64,000 nucleotides of DNA from Olsenella sp. SW781 (lineage in GTDB: Bacteria > Actinomycetota > Coriobacteriia > Coriobacteriales > Atopobiaceae): positions 57,306 to 121,305 of the forward strand of contig NZ_SJOU01000008.1 of NCBI RefSeq assembly GCF_012027725.1, given 5' to 3'. Shown piece after piece: positions 50,757 through 59,538 of the stretch. The notes under the pieces are model-generated. The model made no database searches. It saw nothing but the letters and a program-made list of their open reading frames with translations, and was not told the origin of the DNA. The stretch's first letter is position 1. Every line of letters starts with the position of its first letter. The position numbers and the translations under genes are program-made.

Positions 50757-51527
50757 ATGGAGTTTGATCCTGGTTTTGACATCGCCTTCGATGAGACTAC
50801 GTCCGGCTATCGATACGGCGTAGGCGTCTTCGGACCCAAGCCAGAGCTTCGTCGACTTGATGACATCCGTCCATCACTTGCTGATCCGGACAGTGACGGC
50901 CCCGATATCCTCTACAGCATTGTTATGGACGTCGGTCTTGAGAATGACCGCGCCGCGATGCTTGACCGAAACCTGCTGTTCGGCGTAGTTACCTATGCCG
51001 CAGGCAAGATTGGGAACGAACCCGTTAGGTCACAGGGTCATGTGCATGCAGTATCGACATCCTGTGGTTGCTCCACGTGTGAGGTGTATGAGGTCTGGGA
51101 CGGAGAGGCATTTATTTACATGCAGGAACGCGCTGCGGATGAAGCCGGCCGATGCATCGCCGTACATGCTGGACCGGGTGACGTGGTGGTAGTTCCGCCC
51201 GGTTGGGCGCATGCGACGGTGAACGCTGACCCTCGTCGCCGCATGACGTTCGGGGCATGGTGCGTCCGTGATTTTGGATTCGAGTACGATGACGTCCGCG
51301 CTCATGGTGGCCTCGCCTACTTCCCGATTGTTGAGAAGGACGGAATCTACTGGAGCTCAAACGGGAGCTACAGGCAATCGCTGCTGCGCGTGTCTCCCGC
51401 CCGCACCTATCCTGAACTGGGAATTGAGCCAGGAGTACCCATATACCGCCAATTCCAGGACAGCCCGGATCGATTCCTATTTGTTTCGCGCCCCGAGCTG
51501 GCCCAAGATGTCTGGAGGAACGCATGA
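50757..51527 (+). CDS. Cupin-type glucose-6-phosphate isomerase, copy 1
   Basis: A 256-residue cupin-fold isomerase of the archaeal-type PGI family (PF06560 group). Metal-binding residues are visible in SQGHVHAVSTSCG, TCEVYEVWDGEAF (Glu) and VVPPGWAHATVN (His). It would interconvert glucose 6-phosphate, released by the GH1 enzyme, and fructose 6-phosphate, though related cupins use other aldose or ketose phosphates. ATG 50757 follows AAAGGAGGTC. The next gene overlaps it by 4 bp. An unrelated classical Pgi is encoded at 11.7 kb. Confidence 0.8.
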   Translation: MEFDPGFDIAFDETTSGYRYGVGVFGPKPELRRLDDIRPSLADPDSDGPDILYSIVMDVGLENDRAAMLDRNLLFGVVTYAAGKIGNEPVRSQGHVHAVSTSCGCSTCEVYEVWDGEAFIYMQERAADEAGRCIAVHAGPGDVVVVPPGWAHATVNADPRRRMTFGAWCVRDFGFEYDDVRAHGGLAYFPIVEKDGIYWSSNGSYRQSLLRVSPARTYPELGIEPGVPIYRQFQDSPDRFLFVSRPELAQDVWRNA

Positions 51528-52105
51528 TTGAAATCACTGACCCCACCGTGAGGCTGACATTGGACCACGAGCTCGTGGGGGAGGAAGTTCAGGTTGGCGC
51601 TAAGCTCTTCTCTGACGCGAAGGGTTGGTACCTCCACCCTGGCTGCCTCCCAGACGAGACCGTGATGTATCGCGTTTATAGCTATACCGAAGGGAACAAC
51701 ACACGTTCAGGAAACCTGAACTCAGGTGTGACCATCCTCTCCCCGGTCACGGTCGCAGGAGAGTGCAACATGACGCGCGGCCACTGGCACGAGGAGCGCG
51801 CGTGTGTCGAGTTCTACTATGGGCTGTCGGGCACGGGCCTGCTGATGCTGATGGACGAGTCCGGACGCACGTGGGCAGAGCATGTCTTTCCCGGTTCCGT
51901 ACATCACATCGATGGCCATTGGGCACACCGCCTCATCAATACGGGCGACGTCGATTTTGCGGTCGGGGCCTGCTGGGGCTGCAACGCAGGTCATGACTAT
52001 CGGGCTGTCGAGCAGCTCCCCTTCGGAGCCCGGGTGTTCAAGGAGAAGGACGGCTCGATCAGCGTGGTTGCCGAGAACCGGCAGGGCGGGGAGGTTACGC
52101 AATGA
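51524..52105 (+). CDS. Cupin-type glucose-6-phosphate isomerase-like protein, copy 2
   Basis: A 193-residue cupin of the same isomerase family but clearly not a recent duplicate of its neighbour. The metal-site pattern is TRGHWHEERACVEFYYGLSG and PGSVHHIDGHWAHRLIN. The start ATG 51524 overlaps the upstream stop by 4 bp (ATGA), showing coupling, and the next gene overlaps its stop the same way. Two related cupins in tandem could form a hetero-oligomer or act on different epimers; this is inference. Its true substrate is unknown. Confidence 0.75.
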   Translation: MIEITDPTVRLTLDHELVGEEVQVGAKLFSDAKGWYLHPGCLPDETVMYRVYSYTEGNNTRSGNLNSGVTILSPVTVAGECNMTRGHWHEERACVEFYYGLSGTGLLMLMDESGRTWAEHVFPGSVHHIDGHWAHRLINTGDVDFAVGACWGCNAGHDYRAVEQLPFGARVFKEKDGSISVVAENRQGGEVTQ

Positions 52106-53862
52106 GTGACGCGGTGCAAGGCGTCTACGACAAGAGCCCGACGATAGCCCTTGAAGAACGTCCCGTGTGGTCGGGCATGGACGAGATTGCCGGTCGTCTC
52201 TCTGAGGCAATCGGGGAGCAACGTACGTCCGACGATTCCCTTACCGTTGTATGCGAGGCGTATCCAGGCGTTGACGACGATGCCCTTCTCGAGCTTTTCT
52301 CCGGCCTCGGGGCAGATACGTTGATTGATACGCGGGACCTGTTTCCCAGCGAGGACGAGCTGACGGCACGCATGAGGCCGTTTCTCACGGAGGATAGGGT
52401 CTTCGGCAGAATGTGTTACGGAACCATCTCCGACTTTATGGATGGGGATGCCCTCGGTCGCGCTCGCGCCATCGTGGCCGACGCGACTGGGCTTACTGTG
52501 GTGTGCGGCTTTGGGGCATCGCTGGTGGCCAAGGGTGACATGACATGTCAGGTCGATATCACGCGCTGGGAGATACAGCTGCGCTATAGGGATGGCATGC
52601 CCAACTACCATTGTCTGAACGGTTCTGAGGACCCGCTGCGCAAGATAAAGCGAGGCTATTTTGTCGAGTGGCGCCTTGCGGACAAGCTGAAGTCCGCGCT
52701 TCTCGGTAGCGTGGATTGGTATATCGATGCGACGCGTCGTGACCAATGGAGCATGGTCGAGGGAGGCACGCTTCGGTATGCGCTGGACGAGGCGGCGTGT
52801 CGCCCGTTCCGCACCGTTCCCTACTTCGACCCGGGGGTCTGGGGTGGCCAGTGGATGCGACGCGTTTGTGGGCTTGACGCGGATGCTGCCAACTATGCTT
52901 GGAGCTTTGACGGGGTTCCCGAGGAGAACGAGATTTGTTTCGACTTCGGGGGGAGCCTCCTGCACGTTCCCGCGATGAACCTTACCCTCGCGAAGCCGCT
53001 TGAGCTGCTTGGTGAGGAGGTTTTTGCTCGCTTTGGAGCTGAGTTTCCCATTCGGTTCGACTTCCTCGATACGATGGGCGGACAGAATCTCAGCCTACAG
53101 GTGCATCCGACATCAGAATACATTCATCGACAGTTTGGAATGGCATACACGCAAGACGAGAGCTACTACATCCTTGATGCGGGTGATGATGCCTGTGTCT
53201 ATCTTGGCCTAAGAGAGGGAATCGACCCGGGCGAGATGGTGGACGCCCTGCGTCGTGCTAACAGCGGGGGAGAGCCATTCGACGCAGAGCGCTACGTGAA
53301 CGTATTTCCCGCCCATCAGCATGACCACTTCCTCATCCCTGCTGGCACCGTGCATTGCTCGGGAAGAAACGCGATGGTGTTGGAGATTAGCGCCACCCCA
53401 TACATCTTTACGTTCAAACTCTGGGATTGGGGCCGTGTTGGACTTGATGGGCGTCCTCGCCCGGTTCATATAGATCACGGCTCCCGCGTGATTCGATGGG
53501 GTCGTACGACAAGTTGGGTTCGAGAAAACCTGGTCAATCGCGCCACTCCCGTCGATGAGCCCTGTGGGGCAGACCTTGTGGAGAGTACGGGTCTTCATGA
53601 GCTGGAATTTATCGAGACGCGTCGGTATACCATGACCGGGCCCTCCCGCCACAACACCGAGGGGACCCTCAACGTGCTGAACCTCGTCAGCGGTAAGGGG
53701 GCGCTGATAACGAGTCCGGGAAACGAATTCCCGCCTTTCAAGATCCATTATGCCGAGACTTTCATCGTTCCCGCCTCAGTGGGTCCCTACGTTATCGAGC
53801 CCGAGGTCCAAGGGGAGGAAGTAATGGTCATCAAGGCATATGTGCGTCATATGGACGCGTAG
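52102..53862 (+). CDS. Class I mannose-6-phosphate isomerase-like protein with N-terminal domain
   Basis: A 586-residue protein. The C-terminal half (about residues 250-586) is a type I phosphomannose isomerase: LSLQVHPTSEYI with Gln, His and Glu zinc ligands, AGTVHCSGRNAMVLEIS with His, and FKLWDWGRVGLDGRP with the active-site Arg region. The N-terminal half (about residues 15-240) contains VVCEAYPGVDDDAL, VVCGFGASLV and VDITRWEIQLRYRDG; it resembles the extra domain of the long phosphomannose isomerases in gut bacteria, related to nucleoside-kinase-like folds, but I cannot assign its activity. It overlaps the cupin gene by 4 bp. Confidence 0.75.
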   Translation: MSDAVQGVYDKSPTIALEERPVWSGMDEIAGRLSEAIGEQRTSDDSLTVVCEAYPGVDDDALLELFSGLGADTLIDTRDLFPSEDELTARMRPFLTEDRVFGRMCYGTISDFMDGDALGRARAIVADATGLTVVCGFGASLVAKGDMTCQVDITRWEIQLRYRDGMPNYHCLNGSEDPLRKIKRGYFVEWRLADKLKSALLGSVDWYIDATRRDQWSMVEGGTLRYALDEAACRPFRTVPYFDPGVWGGQWMRRVCGLDADAANYAWSFDGVPEENEICFDFGGSLLHVPAMNLTLAKPLELLGEEVFARFGAEFPIRFDFLDTMGGQNLSLQVHPTSEYIHRQFGMAYTQDESYYILDAGDDACVYLGLREGIDPGEMVDALRRANSGGEPFDAERYVNVFPAHQHDHFLIPAGTVHCSGRNAMVLEISATPYIFTFKLWDWGRVGLDGRPRPVHIDHGSRVIRWGRTTSWVRENLVNRATPVDEPCGADLVESTGLHELEFIETRRYTMTGPSRHNTEGTLNVLNLVSGKGALITSPGNEFPPFKIHYAETFIVPASVGPYVIEPEVQGEEVMVIKAYVRHMDA

Positions 53863-53886
53863 CCGATGCGCGAAGGGAAAGGTCTC

Positions 53887-55641
53887 ATGGATAATCACAC
53901 CGCGTCCGCAGGAAGCGAGCGTCCCCTGCGCAGCCAGAGATACAGAGAGCTGTCTCCGGAGCTCGATCCCCTGCGCATTGGAACCGGATGGACGGTCGAG
54001 GACCTGTCAAAGCCCCAGGTGATGATTGAGAGCACATTTGGGGACTCGCATCCGGGGTCGGTTGGTCTCCTGGACGTTGTCGAAGAGGTCAGGAGCGGCG
54101 TTGCCGAGGCCGGAGGCCATGGGGCGCGCTACTTTACGACTGACATCTGCGATGGAGAGGCCCAGGGGCACGACGGCATTAACTACTCTCTCCCTTCTCG
54201 GGAGATGATTGCCAATATGATTGAGATTCACGCGAACGCCACTCCGTTCGACGCGGGGGTCTTCGTCGCGAGCTGCGACAAGGGGATGCCCGCTCATCTC
54301 ATTGCGGTCGGAAGGCTCGATATCCCCTCTATCGTGGTTCCCGGCGGCGTCATGGATGCCGGGCCCGACCTGCTGACCCTTGAGCAGCTCGGGATGTATT
54401 CCGCGCAGTACGAAAGAGGGGAGATTTCTAGGGACGAGCTGAGGTTTTATCAGTGCAATGCCTGTCCGAGCTGTGGGGCCTGCTCCTTCATGGGGACCGC
54501 CACCACCATGCAGGTCACTGCCGAGGCGCTCGGGCTTGCCTTACCGGGATCAGCGCTCCTGCCGGCGACGAGCCATGCCCTGCTCGACATGGCACGAGAG
54601 GCAGGAAGACAGGCGGTGAGGCTTGCGAGAGAGGGCATCACCGCTCGGAGGATTGTGACGCGCGATAGTTTTGAGAATCTCATCCTCGTGCATGCCGCCA
54701 TCTCTGGGTCGACAAACTCGCTCCTGCACATCCCCACTATTGCGAGGGAGTTCGGTGTCGAGGTTACCGCCGATGATTTCGACAGGCTCCATCGAGGGGC
54801 CCTTTTCCTGACTGACGTGCGCCCTGCCGGTAGGTGGCCAGCGCAATTCTTCCACTATGCGGGCGGCGTCCCTCGAATCATGGAGGAGATTCGCGATCAG
54901 CTCCACCTCGACGTCATGACGGTGACAGGCAAGACGCTGGGTGAAAATCTTGACGAGCTCCTCTCGTCGGGATACTACGAGCGCTGTGAGCGCGAGCTAT
55001 CATCGCGAGGACTCGGCTGGGATGACGTGATTCGGCCGAGCTCGCGTCCCCTCGGGACAAACGGCTCCATCGCCATCTTGCATGGAAGTCTTGCTCCTGA
55101 CGGTGCGGTCGTAAAGCATACGGTGGTTCCCGAGAGCATGTTCTCCGCAACCCTGCGTGCTCGCCCGTTTGACAGCGAGGAGGAGGCGCTCTCGGCAGTG
55201 CTGCATCACGAGGTCGAGCCTGGCGATGCGGTAATCATCCGCTATGAAGGCCCGAAGGGCTCCGGCATGCCCGAGATGTTCTACACGACCGAGGCCATCT
55301 CCTCCGATGCGAGGCTCGGGACGTCCATCGCCCTCATTACCGATGGCCGCTTCTCCGGCGCTTCGAAGGGGCCCGCAATTGGTCACGTCTCTCCTGAGGC
55401 GGCGTCGGGCGGCCCAATCGCGCTCGTGGAGGAGGGGGACCTGATTCGAATCGACGTTGCAGGACGTTCTCTCGACATTGTGGGCGTTGCGGGTGTTGAG
55501 CTTCCCCCCAATCAGGTCGAGGCGGTGCTTGCCCAGCGTCGAGCCGCATGGGTCCCTCGCCCTTCGCGCTTTGATCATGGAGTGCTCAAGCTATACACCG
55601 AGCATGCGGTATCGGCGATTGATGGCGGCTATATGGCCTAG
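53887..55641 (+). CDS. IlvD/Edd-family dehydratase (sugar-acid type)
   Basis: A 584-residue Fe-S dehydratase converting a 2,3-dihydroxy acid to a 2-keto-3-deoxy acid. Cluster cysteines are in VASCDKGMP and NACPSCGACSFMGTA; the first ligand position (NPCH in sugar-acid dehydratases) reads SHPG, as in Escherichia coli IlvD-like enzymes. SLPSREMIANMIE and TDGRFSGASKGPAIGHVSPEA (in two parts) are family hallmarks. Branched-chain biosynthesis is unlikely given the sugar-catabolic neighbours. ATG 53887 is chosen behind GAAGGGAAAGG; the ATG at 53866 lacks a site. It ends the island, convergent to a GntP-family permease. Confidence 0.85.
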   Translation: MDNHTASAGSERPLRSQRYRELSPELDPLRIGTGWTVEDLSKPQVMIESTFGDSHPGSVGLLDVVEEVRSGVAEAGGHGARYFTTDICDGEAQGHDGINYSLPSREMIANMIEIHANATPFDAGVFVASCDKGMPAHLIAVGRLDIPSIVVPGGVMDAGPDLLTLEQLGMYSAQYERGEISRDELRFYQCNACPSCGACSFMGTATTMQVTAEALGLALPGSALLPATSHALLDMAREAGRQAVRLAREGITARRIVTRDSFENLILVHAAISGSTNSLLHIPTIAREFGVEVTADDFDRLHRGALFLTDVRPAGRWPAQFFHYAGGVPRIMEEIRDQLHLDVMTVTGKTLGENLDELLSSGYYERCERELSSRGLGWDDVIRPSSRPLGTNGSIAILHGSLAPDGAVVKHTVVPESMFSATLRARPFDSEEEALSAVLHHEVEPGDAVIIRYEGPKGSGMPEMFYTTEAISSDARLGTSIALITDGRFSGASKGPAIGHVSPEAASGGPIALVEEGDLIRIDVAGRSLDIVGVAGVELPPNQVEAVLAQRRAAWVPRPSRFDHGVLKLYTEHAVSAIDGGYMA

Positions 55642-55726
55642 GGCGAGACTGTTGGCGCTTTGCCTTCGAGTCAAGCCGTCGCGTGCGGGAGTTCAGCGAC
55701 CCGTCTAGAGGCCAGGGGAAGGCGGC

Positions 55727-55758
55727 GCCGTCCTTCTCCCCGTGCGGGAGAGGATGGC
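55727..55758. terminator. Hairpin between convergent dehydratase and gntP genes
   Basis: CCGTCC-TTCTCCC pairs with GGGAGAGGATGG with one bulge and one G:U, around a 5-nt loop. It lies in the 125-bp gap between two stops and may serve both directions. Confidence 0.5.
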
Positions 55759-55766
55759 CCCCGTCC

Positions 55767-57077
55767 CTACGCCACGCCGGCGAGGCCGAGGGCCATGCCC
55801 AGCAGTGACACCGCAATCGGCAGCAGCGCGCACGAGACGAGCACGTAGCGGTACGTGTCGCGGACTTCCGTGCGGGCGGCCTGGTTTGCGGCGAGCATCG
55901 CCGAGGTATGGGGCAGCAGCGTGGCCGGTCCCACGGACACCATGCAGAGCACGCGGTGCATCATCGCCGGGTCGAGCCCGGTGGCAAGCAGCGTCTGCGC
56001 CATGCTGCCGAGGTAGATGTTGAGCGCCCCGATGGCCGACCCCGTGATGCCGGCGATGGCAAAGATCGTGATGAATCCCTGCCAGAGGGGGTTCAGGCTC
56101 GTGGACATGAGCGCCTCGATGATGCCCTGGTAGGCGGGCGAGGCTACCACCACGCCGCCAAAGCCCATGATGGCCGCCACAGAGACGAGCGAGCTCAGCC
56201 CGCTCGTGCAGGACTCGCCGATGGCGCGTCTGACGTTTTCGATCCGCCCGCGGTAGAGCAGGCACGCCGCGATCACCGAGGCGAGCATCGAGACGGTCAC
56301 GGCATCGGTGGCCTGCATGCCCGCCGCGCGCTGCAGCACAAAGACCAGCGCAACGAGAAGGACGATCGGCGCGAAGCACGCCCAGACGGGCGGCGTCTCG
56401 GCGTCGTCCGGGCGCGAGAGCGTCTCCCCGGGGCTGGGGGCGAAGTGCTCCCCGCGCCTGTGGCAGCGCCCGATCTCCCACTGCAGGTAGGCGTAGGAGA
56501 GCACGAACATCACCACGGAGCAGATGACGCCGAGCAGCGCCCCCGCGTAGGCGTCCGTCCCGAGGAAGCTCGCGGGGATGAGGTTCTGCGTGGAGGGGAT
56601 GCCCGGCATCATGACCATGCCGAGCGTGGCGGGGCAGGCCATGATGGCTGCCACGATGAGCTTCTTGGGGATGTCCGCGCGCTCGAAGAGCTCGGCGGCG
56701 ATGGGGTAGACCGAGAAGGCGATGATGAACGCGCTGATACCGCCGTAGGAGAGCACGAGTCCCGTGACCATAATCACGAGCAGCGCGTGCTTCTCGCCCA
56801 CGAGGCGCAGCATGCTGCTGGCGATGCCCGCCGAGGCGCCGGAGTCGCCCATGACGCGCCCGAAGACGGACCCGAGGGCGAAGAGCAGGAACCAGCTGCC
56901 CACGAAGGCGGCCATGTCGCCCATATAGCTCTCGTTGATGGCGGCAAGGACGTCCATCCCGTTGGCGAGGATGACGACGAGCGAGGCGACGAGCGAGACC
57001 ACCACCATGTGCCAGCCGCGCCAGATGAGGGCGACGATGGCGACGACGGCGAGGACGAGTCCGGCGATGCCGAGCAT
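55767..57077 (-). CDS. GntP-family sugar-acid permease
   Basis: A 436-residue membrane protein with about twelve helices. It follows the gluconate:proton symporter layout: LVSLVASLVVILANGMDV, FGRVMGDSGASAGIASSML, SYGGISAFIIAFSVYPIA and PGIPSTQNLIP. Such carriers import gluconate, glycerate or related sugar acids. Its stop faces the stop of the dehydratase gene. Sugar acid import next to a sugar-acid dehydratase is a functionally coherent pair, although they are on opposite strands and the permease has the high GC of the surrounding chromosome. Confidence 0.8.
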   Translation of the reverse strand: MLGIAGLVLAVVAIVALIWRGWHMVVVSLVASLVVILANGMDVLAAINESYMGDMAAFVGSWFLLFALGSVFGRVMGDSGASAGIASSMLRLVGEKHALLVIMVTGLVLSYGGISAFIIAFSVYPIAAELFERADIPKKLIVAAIMACPATLGMVMMPGIPSTQNLIPASFLGTDAYAGALLGVICSVVMFVLSYAYLQWEIGRCHRRGEHFAPSPGETLSRPDDAETPPVWACFAPIVLLVALVFVLQRAAGMQATDAVTVSMLASVIAACLLYRGRIENVRRAIGESCTSGLSSLVSVAAIMGFGGVVVASPAYQGIIEALMSTSLNPLWQGFITIFAIAGITGSAIGALNIYLGSMAQTLLATGLDPAMMHRVLCMVSVGPATLLPHTSAMLAANQAARTEVRDTYRYVLVSCALLPIAVSLLGMALGLAGVA

Positions 57078-57261
57078 GGGGGCTCCAATCCGCTGGGCCT
57101 TCCGAGGCGGTGCCAGTGTATGCCGCCTGCGTGGTCGGCACCTCGCCGATGACGTATCGTCGCTGACGCGTTACATGCCGGAAGCGGCGCGATAACAACG
57201 GGGGCGCTCCGCGTCAGCCTGGCGCTATACTGGCTGCGGGCAGGACGACGGAAGGGCGCGC

Positions 57262-58461
57262 GTGGCACGACGGTCACCCAAATCACCCAAGAGAAGGCGC
57301 GGGGGCGGCGCGACGGCAGGCGCCCCCGCGCTGCCGGCGCTCTCCTCCCTGACCGAGCTTCCCGCCTTCGGCGAGCTCTCCTGCTCCGAGCGTCAGCGCT
57401 CCGCCTTCGGCGCCGCCCGGGACCGGGCCGTGGCGGCGGGGGCCGAGAAGGACGAGCTCGTCATGGGGTGCGTCGTGCGCCTTGACCGGGGCTTTCCCGC
57501 CGTGCTCTGCGAGGACGCCGTCTTTCGCGCCGAGTTCTCGGCGCGGCTCACCAAGGGCGGGCTCGCGGGAAGGGCGGAGTCCCGCGCCGCGGTGGGGGAC
57601 TGGGTCTGCGCGCGCCGGCCGCACGGCCACGACATGGGCCTCATCGAGGAGATCCTCCCGCGCGAGAGCGACATCGCCCGCTGGCGCGGCGGCGCGCGGG
57701 GCGAGCGTCAGACGCTTGCCGCCAACGTCGACCTCGTGCTGGTGATTCAGCAGCTCGGCGAGCGACCCGTGTCCTGCGAGCGGCTCGCCCGCTCGGCGGT
57801 GATCGCGCGCGACTGCGGCGCCGAGGTCGCCGTCGTGCTCACGAAGGCGGACCGCGCCTCGGACGACGTCCTTACGCGCGACGTCGCGGCGGTGCGCGAG
57901 GTGCTCGGCGAGGCGTGCCCGCTCGCGCTCACGTCCTCGGCCGAGCGGGAGGACGAGGTCGGGCGCGTGTCCGCGTGCGCGCGGGCGCTGGGCGTGCCCT
58001 GGGGGGTTGACGCCGTGCGGTCGCTCGTCCCGGAGGGCGTGGTGGCCATCGTGCTGGGGGAGTCCGGAGCGGGCAAGTCCACGCTGCTCAACGCCCTTCT
58101 CGGCCGCGAGGTGCTGGAGACGGGCGCCGTGCGCGCCGCGGATGACATGGGGCGCCACACAACGGTCGCGCGCCGGATGGTGTCGCTCCCGGGCGCGGGC
58201 GTGATCGTCGACGAGCCAGGCCTCAGGAGCCTTCCCATCGTGGGCCACGAGCGCGGCCTCGCCATGGTCTTCCCCGAGGTCTCCGAGGCCGCCCGAGGCT
58301 GTCGCTTCCGCGACTGCACCCACACCCACGAGCCGGGGTGCGAGGTCCTGGAGAGGCGGGCATCCGGGGAGATCTCGCCCGCGCGGGCAGACGCCTACGT
58401 GGCGCTTGCCTCAGAGATGCGCGAGAGCGCGGCCTCGCTCGACCCGGACGTCGTGCTGTAG
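57262..58461 (+). CDS. rsgA: Ribosome small-subunit GTPase A
   Basis: A 399-residue GTPase that assists late 30S ribosome maturation. An N-terminal Lys/Arg-rich tail and OB fold precede a circularly permuted G domain: VVLTKADR (G4) comes before the P-loop LGESGAGKSTLLNALLG (G1), then DEPGLRSLPI (G3). A C-terminal zinc-binding segment reads CRFRDCTHTHEPGCEV. GTG 57262 follows GGAAGGG. The start region is unusually basic. Single-gene unit ended by a hairpin. Confidence 0.93.
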   Translation: MARRSPKSPKRRRGGGATAGAPALPALSSLTELPAFGELSCSERQRSAFGAARDRAVAAGAEKDELVMGCVVRLDRGFPAVLCEDAVFRAEFSARLTKGGLAGRAESRAAVGDWVCARRPHGHDMGLIEEILPRESDIARWRGGARGERQTLAANVDLVLVIQQLGERPVSCERLARSAVIARDCGAEVAVVLTKADRASDDVLTRDVAAVREVLGEACPLALTSSAEREDEVGRVSACARALGVPWGVDAVRSLVPEGVVAIVLGESGAGKSTLLNALLGREVLETGAVRAADDMGRHTTVARRMVSLPGAGVIVDEPGLRSLPIVGHERGLAMVFPEVSEAARGCRFRDCTHTHEPGCEVLERRASGEISPARADAYVALASEMRESAASLDPDVVL

Positions 58462-58586
58462 GGGACCCGACTGCGGCGCGAGGCCGCTTCTTGGTGCGAC
58501 GGGGAGCTCCCGGCGCGGCCGCCACGCCCCCAAGGCATCGCGAGGCGAGAAGAACGACGGTGTGAACGAAATCTCGCCAAATTGAG

Positions 58587-58610
58587 GACGCCGTGTGAAG
58601 GCGTCTTTTT
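58587..58610 (+). terminator. Intrinsic terminator after rsgA
   Basis: GACGCC (58587-58592) pairs with GGCGTC (58600-58605) around GTGTGAA, followed by TTTTT. It separates rsgA from the pilus locus. Confidence 0.85.
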
Positions 58611-58800
58611 GTACGTCGGTTCGAATAACTTATGTCAACCAAACTGCGCTGCGGATTGATGCGCTTCGGTCAGCTGGCCGTCAGCGAGCGGTATGACGCC
58701 GGACGAGATATCTCCGAACGAGGGGGTGGGTTGGCCCCATGGAGCGGAGAATCCCCCTCACACGCCTTGGCTCGAAGTTGAGGACGGGAAGGGGGTTCGG

Positions 58801-59538
58801 ATGAGGCGACGGTTCAGATTGATGGTCTCGGGCGCCTGCGCGCTCGTGGCGGCGCTGGTCTGCGGGGTCTATGGGCAGCACGTTCGCGACGAGGCGGAGC
58901 GCGTGAGGACGGAGGCGCTCGAGCGCTACGGGGGCGAGGTCGTGAGCCTCCTCGTTGCCCCGAACGGCCTTGAGGCGGGGGAGGTCGTCGACAGGCAGAA
59001 CGTCGTCGAGCGGGACTGGCTCGCCGACCTCGCCCCAGAGGGGGCCGTCGTCGGCATCGACGCGGTGCTGGGCGAGGAGGTGACGGTCCCGGCGGCGGCG
59101 GGGTCCCCGCTCACCGAGCTCAACTTCCGCGACAGCGAGGACGCGATCGACGTCCCCTCGGGACGCGTCGCCCTGTCGATCCCGGTGACGGAGGACCTGG
59201 GGCTGCCCTCCTCCGCTGCCGAGGGAACGACGCTTGCCGCCTATGAGGTTACCGACTCGGGGGTGAGCCTCCTTGCGGCCGACCTCACCGTGCTTCGCGC
59301 GCCCGGCGAGCATGCGTCGGTGGGCTCGCGCGGCGCGGTCACGCTCTCGGTGTCCCCTGACAGCGTGGCGAGCATCCTCGCGTCGAGCGCGGAGGGGAGC
59401 CTGCGTCTCGCCCTCCCTGCCGACGACGCTGAGGGGCTCGAGACGGGGGCGGAGGTCGTTCGGCCGGAGGCCGGAGCTGAGCAGGGCGTGCCCGCCGTGG
59501 AGGCGGAGGCGCCGGGCGAGGAGGGGGATGCCGCATGA
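58801..59538 (+). CDS. cpaB: Flp pilus assembly protein CpaB/RcpC-like (SAF domain)
   Basis: A 245-residue envelope protein with one N-terminal hydrophobic helix (about residues 7-25) and a SAF-like domain (EVVSLLVAPNGLEAGEVVDRQNV) that may bind peptidoglycan or guide the pilus. It starts the tad locus. ATG 58801 is chosen because GGGAAGGGGG lies just upstream; an open frame from 58693 adds 36 residues but has no site. The stop overlaps the next gene by 4 bp. Assignment rests mainly on the following tad genes, since the family is variable. Confidence 0.75.
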   Translation: MRRRFRLMVSGACALVAALVCGVYGQHVRDEAERVRTEALERYGGEVVSLLVAPNGLEAGEVVDRQNVVERDWLADLAPEGAVVGIDAVLGEEVTVPAAAGSPLTELNFRDSEDAIDVPSGRVALSIPVTEDLGLPSSAAEGTTLAAYEVTDSGVSLLAADLTVLRAPGEHASVGSRGAVTLSVSPDSVASILASSAEGSLRLALPADDAEGLETGAEVVRPEAGAEQGVPAVEAEAPGEEGDAA

